Shown here: positions 1-5,826 of the stretch, one piece after another | How positions within the stretch are numbered: the stretch's first letter is position 1 | Layout: each line of letters opens with the position of its first letter | Position numbers and translations under genes: made by a program | Assembly: GCA_025362915.1 (NCBI GenBank) | Contig: JANYEU010000135.1 | Span: 1-12,236 of the forward strand | Direction of reading: 5' to 3' | Origin: Chitinophagaceae bacterium | Lineage (GTDB): Bacteria > Bacteroidota > Bacteroidia > Chitinophagales > Chitinophagaceae | Length of the DNA stretch: 12,236 nucleotides | Notes under the pieces: generated by a model | Databases searched by the model: none | Told to the model about the DNA's origin: nothing | The model's input: the letters and a program-made list of their open reading frames with translations, nothing else

Positions 1-458
1 TGATTACTATAAAAAAGCTCCCTTCCAGAAAAACTATCGCGTTGATTGCCCATGATCATAAGAAGGAGGATATGGTGCAATGGTCTACCCATAACCAACA
101 AATACTATCAAAACATGAGTTATATGCCACGGGTACTACCGGAAGGTTGGTGGAGGAGGCATTGGATAGACCGGTTAAAAAATTTTTAAGTGGCCCACTT
201 GGTGGCGACCAACAAATAGGAAGTCTTATTGCTACGGGTGATATTGATATAGTAATATTCTTTTGGGATCCGATGGAAGCACAGCCACATGATACTGATG
301 TAAAGGCATTGCTTCGTTTGTGTGCGGTATGGAATATCCCGATGGCATGTGATAGGTCTACCGCCGACTTTATTATTACTTCTCCATTTATGTATGAAGA
401 CTACGAAGCCATTATCCCTGATTATAATGCTTATTTGAAGAGAAATATAGTGATGTAA
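1..458 (+). CDS. mgsA: Methylglyoxal synthase (5' end cut by about one base)
   Basis: Converts dihydroxyacetone phosphate to methylglyoxal and phosphate, a cytosolic glycolytic bypass that relieves sugar-phosphate build-up. The frame is open from base 3. Bases 1-2 are TG, so the natural ATG very probably begins one base before the window. That start gives a protein opening MITIKKLPSRKTIALIAHDH and 152 residues long, the same length as E. coli MgsA (recalled, not aligned by program). The internal TTG at 42 is not the start, because it would delete the first beta strand. Counting from the inferred Met, the active-site residues of the family are in place: AHDH (17-20), TGTTG (44-48), GPLGGDQQ with D70, FFWDP with D90, and PHDTD with H97 and D100. 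It converges on the nucleotidyltransferase gene, with an inverted-repeat cluster between them. No neighbour obviously shares its pathway. Family assignment is secure. Confidence 0.96.
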   Translation, partial: ITIKKLPSRKTIALIAHDHKKEDMVQWSTHNQQILSKHELYATGTTGRLVEEALDRPVKKFLSGPLGGDQQIGSLIATGDIDIVIFFWDPMEAQPHDTDVKALLRLCAVWNIPMACDRSTADFIITSPFMYEDYEAIIPDYNAYLKRNIVM

Positions 459-531
459 ACCGTTAACCGTCTTTCCGTTTACCGTTAACCGATTGGAACT
501 TCGGTTAACGGCATTTCGGTCAACGGTAAAC
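459..531. repeat. Inverted-repeat cluster between convergent genes, likely bidirectional terminator
   Basis: This directly follows the mgsA stop codon. ACCGTTAACCG occurs at 459-469 and again at 481-491. The inverted form CGGTTAACGG is at 502-511, and a second inverted copy with one change is at 517-531. The arm 477-491 (GTTTACCGTTAACCG) can pair with 517-531 with a single mismatch, or 482-491 with 502-511, so alternative hairpins are possible. There is no long T run on either side. The position between two converging genes suggests transcript ending for both, but this is inference. Confidence 0.6.
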
Positions 532-536
532 TATGC

Positions 537-1271
537 TTACATAAACAACCCCTCTGCTTTGACAATGCTTTCTGGTTTGCCTACATCTATCAATAAACTA
601 TCAGAATGATTGAAGCCTTCTATGGTGTGGCTGCCACAAAGATTCATGTAAACATCTATCAAAGAAAACTTTCCTTGTTGTTGTATCAGGTTAAATATTT
701 TGGTATTGATTACATGAATACCACTGAAAGCTTTTTGTGATAACGCTTGTTTCTGTATTTCATTATAATCAAGTACAGCTCCCTTTTGCTCCAGAGTAGC
801 AGTATTCCTCCAGCCACACAATTTATTTTGTGCATCAAAAAGCAAGTATCGGCTACTAGTTCTATCTGTTATGGCAAGAGTGGCCAATGGTTTATTGGTT
901 TCGTGTTGCTGTATCATTTCGGCAAGTGGCATGGTGGTCAGCATATCTACATTCATCACCACAAAACTTTCTTCTTTCTCAAAATACCAAGCTGCCTTTT
1001 GCATTCCCCCACCAGTTTCTAGCACAGTATGCGTTTCATCGGAGATAGAAATCGTACTCCCCCATCCTTTATTTACTTCTATGGCATTTATTATTTGATC
1101 AGGAAAATGATGCACGTTTACTATCAACTCCGTAATGCCTTGTTGTTGCAGGTATTCCACATTTCTTTGAAGCAGTGTTTTACCATTCACCATCGCCAAT
1201 GCCTTGGGATGATGCAATGTAAAAGGTTGCAACCTTGTTCCTAATCCTGCTGCTAATAAGAGTGCTTTCAT
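537..1271 (-). CDS. murU: MurU-like sugar-1-phosphate nucleotidyltransferase
   Basis: A cytosolic GT-A-fold nucleotidyltransferase of 244 residues that should join an NTP to a sugar 1-phosphate. Visible motifs are the nucleotide-binding loop LAAGLGTRLQPFT (6-18), PKAL (22-25), LETGGG (84-89), the metal-binding Asp in NVD (107-109, where NGD is common), FSGIHV (182-187) and LLIDVG (227-231). The length and the LETGGG signature fit Pseudomonas MurU, which makes UDP-MurNAc from MurNAc-1-phosphate. The stronger argument is context: the gene upstream on the same strand, 75 bp away, encodes an AmgK-like kinase that would supply that substrate. The start is the ATG at 1269-1271. The intervening 75 bp hold a 17-bp hairpin, so the two may be co-transcribed with attenuation between them. 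It could act on another hexose or heptose 1-phosphate; the fold is certain, the substrate is inferred. Confidence 0.78.
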   Translation of the reverse strand: MKALLLAAGLGTRLQPFTLHHPKALAMVNGKTLLQRNVEYLQQQGITELIVNVHHFPDQIINAIEVNKGWGSTISISDETHTVLETGGGMQKAAWYFEKEESFVVMNVDMLTTMPLAEMIQQHETNKPLATLAITDRTSSRYLLFDAQNKLCGWRNTATLEQKGAVLDYNEIQKQALSQKAFSGIHVINTKIFNLIQQQGKFSLIDVYMNLCGSHTIEGFNHSDSLLIDVGKPESIVKAEGLFM

Positions 1272-1287
1272 AAATTTTAGTTTAGAG

Positions 1288-1341
1288 GTTTCTGGTTACT
1301 AGTTATTGGTTACTGGTAACTTGAAACTAGTAACCAGAAAC
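1288..1341. repeat. Perfect 17-bp inverted repeat between kinase and nucleotidyltransferase genes
   Basis: GTTTCTGGTTACTAGTT at 1288-1304 is the exact reverse complement of 1325-1341. The 20-bp loop contains a second dyad, GTTAC-TG-GTAAC (1309-1320). The element TGGTTACT recurs directly at 1293-1300 and, as TTGGTTACT, at 1306-1314. It nearly fills the gap between two same-strand genes. It could be an intercistronic mRNA hairpin that stabilises or attenuates the transcript, or a repetitive palindromic element. Confidence 0.75.
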
Positions 1342-1346
1342 TTGCT

Positions 1347-2786
1347 TTATCTCACCCAGTTTGCCGAATTCGTATGCGTTAAAACTACTTTCACCTTGAA
1401 TTTATTGCTCAGATGCCTTGCTGTTTGTTCTGCCGCATATACGCTGCGATGCTGACCGCCCGTACATCCAAAGTTGATGGATAAATGTTCAAAATCACGC
1501 TCTAAGTAATTCTCTACTGATATATCTATCAAGTCCCACACGCTGTTTAAAAACGTATTCATCATAGTTCTTTGTTCCAGAAAGTCTTGCACGGGCTTGT
1601 CTTTTCCACTTAGTTTTTTGTATGCATCAAACCTACCAGGATTATGTATTGCCCGCATATCAAACACATACCCGCCGCCCGATTCATTATCACATGCAGG
1701 AATGCCTTTGCGGTAACTGAAACTATTTATTACTATTACCAATGGTGTGTTTTCGTTTGCTTGGATTGGCCTAAACCTCTTTACAATTTCATCGCTGGTT
1801 ATTTGTTTTAGCAATGCCTCAAATACGGGCATCTGCAATTCAATCGTTTTATTATTTACAAAGAATTGTACATTTTTTAGTGCCAATGGAATACTGGTTA
1901 AAAAGTGTGCCTTCCGCTCGAACAATCCCCTGAAACCATACGCACCAAGCACTTGTAGCAAACGTATCAACACAAATCCATTGTACTGGCTCACAAATGC
2001 CGGTCTGTCTATCTTCTTTTCCAGCAATGCCTCGGCTTCATCCATGTAATAATCCAGCAGGCTATCTTTCCATTCGTTACTTAGTTCAGCTTTTGCTTGC
2101 CAAAGCAGACTAGCCACATCATATTGCAATGCTCCTTTCATGCCGCCTTGGTAGTCTATAAAATAAACTTCCTCATCCTTAATCAGGATATTACGCCCCT
2201 GAAAATCGCGGAACATAAAATACTGATGCGCCGTTTGTCCCAGATAATTGCCCAATGTTACAAACTCATCCAGAAGGGCTTGCTTGTCATAAGGAATATG
2301 AAGGGTATCTAGAAAATAATATTTAAAATATAGCAAATCGCTGATGATGGCTTGCTTGCCAAACGCTTTTGCGGTTAGGCACCAGTTATAATCGAAGTTT
2401 CTATCTCCTAAAACCTGCATCCTTACCAGTTGTTGTAGGCTTTTTTTATACAATCCGTACACATAATCACCCTTTCCGAGCTGCATTATCTTATCCAGCA
2501 AGCTTTCTGCACCTTTATCTTCCTGAATATAAATGTTGTGTTCCTCATTTACACAAAACACGGTAGGCACGGGCAAACTGGCTGCAATAAAATGGTTAGT
2601 GAAACTAAAAAAGGCATTGTTTTCCTTGATATTCAGGTTGTAAGTGGCTATATAAGTAGCGGAGTTTGTGTAAATGCGGAAGTATTGCCTATCGCTACCA
2701 CTTTGTGGCAGCATCTCCAACCGGCTGATGTCTTCGTGTTTATAACTGGTAAATAACTGTTCAATAGCTGCTGTAATCAATTCCAT
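1347..2786 (-). CDS. Fusion of AmgK-like anomeric sugar kinase and RapZ C-terminal domain
   Basis: A 479-residue cytosolic two-domain protein. Residues 1 to about 330 form an aminoglycoside-phosphotransferase-type kinase. They include a nucleotide loop GSDRQYFR (30-37), the catalytic loop RDFQGRN (193-199; D194, N199, with F192 where HRD kinases have His), the metal-binding IDYQGG (D211) and YDVASLL (222-228). The DYQ/YDVASLL pattern is that of AmgK, the MurNAc/GlcNAc anomeric kinase of cell-wall recycling. Residues about 347-479 match the C-terminal domain of RapZ: NSFSYRKGIP (354-363), FDMRAIHNPG (375-384) and GCTGGQHRSV (440-449). The RapZ N-terminal ATPase domain is absent. In E. coli this C-terminal domain senses glucosamine-6-phosphate. 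It pairs with the downstream MurU-like gene. The promoter must lie in the 92 bp before the start or inside the adjacent insertion sequence. Domain calls are strong; MurNAc as substrate and sensing by the tail are inference. Confidence 0.85.
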   Translation of the reverse strand: MELITAAIEQLFTSYKHEDISRLEMLPQSGSDRQYFRIYTNSATYIATYNLNIKENNAFFSFTNHFIAASLPVPTVFCVNEEHNIYIQEDKGAESLLDKIMQLGKGDYVYGLYKKSLQQLVRMQVLGDRNFDYNWCLTAKAFGKQAIISDLLYFKYYFLDTLHIPYDKQALLDEFVTLGNYLGQTAHQYFMFRDFQGRNILIKDEEVYFIDYQGGMKGALQYDVASLLWQAKAELSNEWKDSLLDYYMDEAEALLEKKIDRPAFVSQYNGFVLIRLLQVLGAYGFRGLFERKAHFLTSIPLALKNVQFFVNNKTIELQMPVFEALLKQITSDEIVKRFRPIQANENTPLVIVINSFSYRKGIPACDNESGGGYVFDMRAIHNPGRFDAYKKLSGKDKPVQDFLEQRTMMNTFLNSVWDLIDISVENYLERDFEHLSINFGCTGGQHRSVYAAEQTARHLSNKFKVKVVLTHTNSANWVR

Positions 2787-2980
2787 TCGTCTGTCTAATT
2801 AAAAAAACGAAAGTAACCCTATCTGATTATTGTTTTTGCATTATGGAGAAGATGTGGGGATTTGATGGAGTTTTTTTAGCACCCGTTCATAATGTTTTAG
2901 GCACGCTGATTTCAATAATTTTTTTCTATAAATAATTAACTGGATAAAATAATGAGTCACTTCCTTTCGTTTTATTGTTT

Positions 2981-3331
2981 ATGGAAAAGGGTGTACAACT
3001 CAGGAAAAACTACCCAAGTGATATAAGCAGGGAGCAGTTTGAAAATATACGTCCGGCGTTGGAAGGGTTCAAGAAGCGTACGAAGCCAAGGAAGGTTGAT
3101 TTGTATGAGGTTTTTTGTGGCTTGCTGTATCTGTTGCGAAGTGGTTGCCAATGGCGGATGTTGCCCAGTGATTTTCCCCAATGGCGCACAGTAGATTCCT
3201 ATTACGAACAATGGAGCAAACAACAGGATGCAAACACACCGAGCCTTTTGGAATCGGTCTTAAAAAAAATCAGTTGGCGATATGCGTATCAGCCTTGGGC
3301 GGAAGGAACAGACGAGCTTCTGCATCGTTGA
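2981..3331 (+). CDS. IS5-family transposase, first frame (N-terminal part)
   Basis: Encodes the N-terminal DNA-binding region of an IS5-type transposase (the DUF4096-like segment) with YPSDISREQFENIRP near the start and the family block LRSGCQWRMLPSDFP followed by WRTVDSYYEQW. ATG at 2981 is preferred over TTG at 2975. The frame ends at a TGA at 3329-3331, but real homology ends earlier, at the poly-A run 3262-3269. After it the residues no longer look like a transposase, while the other frame does. Reading TTA AAA AAA and then skipping one base joins VLKK to SVGDMRISLGRKEQTSFC, giving one continuous protein. So this is either the first part of a programmed-frameshift product or a broken gene. 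Confidence 0.85.
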   Translation: MEKGVQLRKNYPSDISREQFENIRPALEGFKKRTKPRKVDLYEVFCGLLYLLRSGCQWRMLPSDFPQWRTVDSYYEQWSKQQDANTPSLLESVLKKISWRYAYQPWAEGTDELLHR

Positions 3332-3791
3332 TGCCCAAAGCGTCAAGAATGCGGATACGGCAGAAAACAAGGGATATGATGCGGGGAAAAAGGTATCCGG
3401 CATCAAGCGTCATGTTGCTGTGGACACCAATGGACTACCACATGCCTTATGTGTCACCACCGCCAATATCACCGATAGGGATGGGGCTATACTAATGTTC
3501 ACGTCAGGGAAGGGTAATCTTTCATCAGTGACGAATGTGCTTGTCGATGGGGGCTATAGCGGTGAAAACTTTGCCCAATCAGTAAAAGAGATCATTGGAG
3601 CAAAGGTGGAGGTTGCCAAGCGTAATGAACTGCACAAGTTTGCCGTAATACCAAAGAGATGGGTGGTGGAACGATGTTTCGCATGGCTTGACAAATGCAG
3701 GAGACTTTGGAAGAACTGTGAACGCAAACTCAATACAAGCCTACAATTCATGGTACTCGCATTTATCGCCATCCTACTCAGAAGATTATGA
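3282..3791 (+). CDS. IS5-family transposase, second frame (DDE catalytic part)
   Basis: Carries the catalytic core of an IS5-type DDE transposase. The three acidic residues are D17 in CIVDAQSVKN, D89 in LVDGGYSG and E130 in RWVVERCFAWLDKCRRL (numbered from ATG 3282). The diagnostic block GYDAGKKVSGIKRHVAVDTNG lies at 31-51. The frame is open from 3264, just after TAA at 3261-3263, so the natural entry is by a +1 shift on the A8 run of the first frame rather than by initiation at 3282. The C terminus LLRRL and stop TGA (3789-3791) fall inside the right inverted repeat. All catalytic residues are present, so the element could be active if frameshifting works. Confidence 0.85.
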   Translation: MRISLGRKEQTSFCIVDAQSVKNADTAENKGYDAGKKVSGIKRHVAVDTNGLPHALCVTTANITDRDGAILMFTSGKGNLSSVTNVLVDGGYSGENFAQSVKEIIGAKVEVAKRNELHKFAVIPKRWVVERCFAWLDKCRRLWKNCERKLNTSLQFMVLAFIAILLRRL

Positions 3792-3806
3792 ACAGGTTCT
3801 CAGCAA

Positions 3807-4221
3807 TTAATCGTTCAAATTGCAATGCAATCCATAAAAATTAGCAATCTTGTGTACCTGCATGGTACTTATTTTCACACCAAGATATTTGGACAATACT
3901 TCATTACTGCGCTCATATACATCCAATTGAGCCCCGTAAACTATCAAATCCTGCAATAGGCTGCTCACTTGAAATCCATTGCAGCCTTCACTGAAGGGAT
4001 TGCTGTTGTTTACCACGACGTCCCCAAAGGTTGTTTGCAAAGTTTTTTTTTCGCTTGTCCGCCACTCTTTCGCCCAGATTCTCCTCTAATATCTTGCGTC
4101 CCATATCGCGCATGATATCCACTAGTGTTTTCTCATAATCATAGAAATTATCTAACCCATTCAATGCACGTATGGAATCATAACGGGCAGACGCTATTTC
4201 TAAAAATTTCTCTTTTGTCAT
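3807..4221 (-). pseudogene. Frameshifted remnant of a transposase-like gene (N-terminal part)
   Basis: Two overlapping minus-strand frames make one protein when joined. The first (start ATG 4219-4221) gives MTKEKFLEIASARYDSIRAL and continues to ADKRKK. The second, starting at a poly-A run of nine (4043-4051 on the plus strand as T9), gives TLQTTFGDVVVNN and continues through NGFQVSSLLQDLIVYGAQ, ending at KISTMQVHKIANFYG plus a short unrelated tail. The layout (helical N terminus, basic KRKK stretch, TTFGDV strand, then a helical ..VSxMQVHxxxxxYG segment) recalls the N-terminal third of ISKra4/UPF0236-like transposases common in Bacteroidota. I recognise this from pattern only, and the exact family is uncertain. 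The catalytic domain is missing. The frame stops within 8 bp of the insertion sequence end, so the rest was probably lost before or with that insertion. Confidence 0.6.
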
Positions 4222-4320
4222 GACAGGTGTTTCCTACATAAACGAATTTCATGAGCGAAAATTATTTATACACCCAATTAAAACGTATAACATGCAACTT
4301 TCCCTTAGTTTCGTCTCGAT

Positions 4321-5649
4321 ATGCAAGACACAGATTATTCATTAGATACAATACTTTCCAACCTTCAGATAGATGCACTCAACCCCATGCAAGAAGCATC
4401 TTTGGAGGCTAACAAACAGCACGATAATGTGCTTTTACTCTCTGCCACAGGTTCTGGTAAAACATTGGCATTCCTTCTTCCCATCTTACAATTATTGGAT
4501 GTCTCCAACAAGCAAACGCAGGCAATGATCATCGTTCCTTCGAGGGAATTGGCCCAACAGATAGAGGATGTTTTTAGACGGATGGCAACAGGATTTAAGA
4601 TTACCAGTTGCTACGGTGGACATAAAAGAGAAACGGAAGAGAACAACCTGATAGAACCTCCTGCTTTACTGGTAGGTACGCCTGGCAGGATTGCAGATCA
4701 TATTCGCCGTGGAAGTATTACAATACCTTTCATTACTACATTGGTATTGGATGAGTTTGATAAATCGTTGGAATTAGGCTTTCAGGAGGAAGTATCTTTT
4801 ATAGTAGGCAGTCTGCCTTCCATCCAAAAAAGAATACTGACATCTGCCACAGAAGCAGTAGAAATACCCAATTTCCTTGGCTTGAAGGATGCTGTCAGGC
4901 TTCATTTTTTATCAGAGGATAAGACAATAGATAATCAACTGATACTACAAAAAGTATTGAGTCCGGAGAGTGATAAGGTTGATACCTTGTTCAAATTGAT
5001 TTGTCACCTAGGCAGCCGCCCCACCATTGTATTCTGCAATCATCGGGAGTCTGTGAATAGGACAAGTGATTTATTGACCAAGAAAGGAATCATCAACGAG
5101 TTTTATCACGGTGCCTTGGAGCAACAGGAGCGCGATAGTGCCCTTTGTAAATTTAGGAACGGCACGGCTAATGTGCTGATAACAACCGATTTAGCTTCAC
5201 GCGGATTGGATATTCCCAACATCCGGTTCATCATTCATTATCACCTGCCTGCTACGGAAGATGTTTATATACATCGCAATGGAAGAACGGCGCGGATGGA
5301 TGCAAGCGGCACCGCCATACTGTTACTATCACCCAGCGAAACAATACCCAACTTTATTACGGATACCATAGAAGAATTGATTGTTTCCGAAGCAATCTCC
5401 TTACCCGAAAAGCCTAAGTGGAGTACCTTATTTATTGCCGCCGGCAAGAAGGACAAGGTGAACAAGATAGACATTGTTGGCTTCTTATCCAACAAAGGAC
5501 AATTGAAAAAGGAAGACATTGGCTTGATTGAAGTAAAAGACTTCTTCTCATTTGTGGCAGTTCGTAAGGCGAAGGTTGGTGAAGCATTGCAACTCATCCG
5601 TAATGAGAAGATTAAGAATAAAAAGGTAAAAATAGAAGTAGCAAAGTAA
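4321..5649 (+). CDS. DEAD-box RNA helicase, DbpA-like
   Basis: An ATP-dependent RNA helicase of 442 residues, cytosolic, probably acting in ribosome assembly or RNA remodelling. Helicase motifs in order: Q motif LNPMQEASL (20-28), motif I ATGSGKT (42-48), Ia PSRELAQQ (73-80), Ib TPGR (120-123), motif II DEFD (144-147), III SAT (175-177), IV IVFCNHR (236-242), V TTDLASRGLD (288-297), VI HRNGRTAR (318-325). Residues about 367-440 form an RRM-like DbpA-type RNA-binding tail (WSTLFIAAGKKDKVNKIDI, then SFVAVRKAKVGEAL). In E. coli DbpA this tail binds a hairpin of 23S rRNA; whether that holds here is inference. Motif II has Phe for Ala and motif VI has Asn and Ala for the usual Ile and Gly. The catalytic residues are kept. 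The short 5' gap (99 bp) faces the divergent transposase remnant, so it has its own promoter. Confidence 0.92.
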   Translation: MQDTDYSLDTILSNLQIDALNPMQEASLEANKQHDNVLLLSATGSGKTLAFLLPILQLLDVSNKQTQAMIIVPSRELAQQIEDVFRRMATGFKITSCYGGHKRETEENNLIEPPALLVGTPGRIADHIRRGSITIPFITTLVLDEFDKSLELGFQEEVSFIVGSLPSIQKRILTSATEAVEIPNFLGLKDAVRLHFLSEDKTIDNQLILQKVLSPESDKVDTLFKLICHLGSRPTIVFCNHRESVNRTSDLLTKKGIINEFYHGALEQQERDSALCKFRNGTANVLITTDLASRGLDIPNIRFIIHYHLPATEDVYIHRNGRTARMDASGTAILLLSPSETIPNFITDTIEELIVSEAISLPEKPKWSTLFIAAGKKDKVNKIDIVGFLSNKGQLKKEDIGLIEVKDFFSFVAVRKAKVGEALQLIRNEKIKNKKVKIEVAK

Positions 5650-5655
5650 AATATT

Positions 5656-5812
5656 AACTACAAAGAACACAAGGATTATGGAAAGTATTAACCACAAGGC
5701 ACACTAAGGTTTTTACAAAGGACACAAAGATTAAATGTAGTATTAACCATAATATAAAATGAATAAATCCTTGTGTACTTTGTGTTTCTCTTCTTAGTGT
5801 CCTTTGTGGTAA
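5656..5812. repeat. ACCACAAAGGACACAAAG-type repeat cluster upstream of queA
   Basis: Five degenerate copies of a unit close to AACCACAAAGGACACAAAGG. Three are forward, at 5656-5675, 5690-5709 and 5714-5733. Two are reverse, at 5768-5785 (TCCTTGTGTACTTTGTGT) and 5793-5812 (CTTAGTGTCCTTTGTGGTAA). Forward and reverse sets can fold into a long imperfect hairpin around an AT-rich centre. The cluster fills the gap between the helicase and queA, ending 14 bp before the queA start codon. Similar intergenic units are, to my knowledge, frequent in Bacteroidota genomes. Function is unknown; it may end helicase transcripts or form part of the queA leader. Confidence 0.75.
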
Positions 5813-5826
5813 ATTTTTAATAAGAC

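Larger units (their letters stand above)
2879..3799 (+). mobile_element. IS5-family (IS427-like) insertion sequence, complete with both ends
   Basis: A 921-bp element. The left end at 2879-2898 (GCACCCGTTCATAATGTTTT) and the reverse complement of the right end at 3780-3799 (GAACCTGTTCATAATCTTCT) agree at 16 of 20 positions, sharing the block GTTCATAAT. The right end overlaps the last codons of the transposase, a compact arrangement typical of small IS elements. The flanking triplets are TTA (2876-2878) and TCA (3800-3802). IS427-type elements duplicate TNA, so these differ at the middle base and do not prove a clean target duplication. It sits 92 bp upstream of the kinase-RapZ gene and ends within 8 bp of the stop of a transposase remnant. 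Size and ends support a whole element; exact end bases could shift by one to three. Confidence 0.85.

Noticed and set aside
42..458. mgsA starting at TTG 42
   Set aside because: The frame is open to base 1 and the upstream residues match the expected MgsA N terminus, so the true start is at the window edge.
3181..3495. Third open frame inside the insertion sequence
   Set aside because: No transposase motifs; the two frames with IS5 motifs explain the region.
4306..4313. TAGTTTCG as a Bacteroidota -7 promoter box for the helicase
   Set aside because: One mismatch to TAnnTTTG, no TTG at the right distance, and it would place the start of transcription almost on the ATG.
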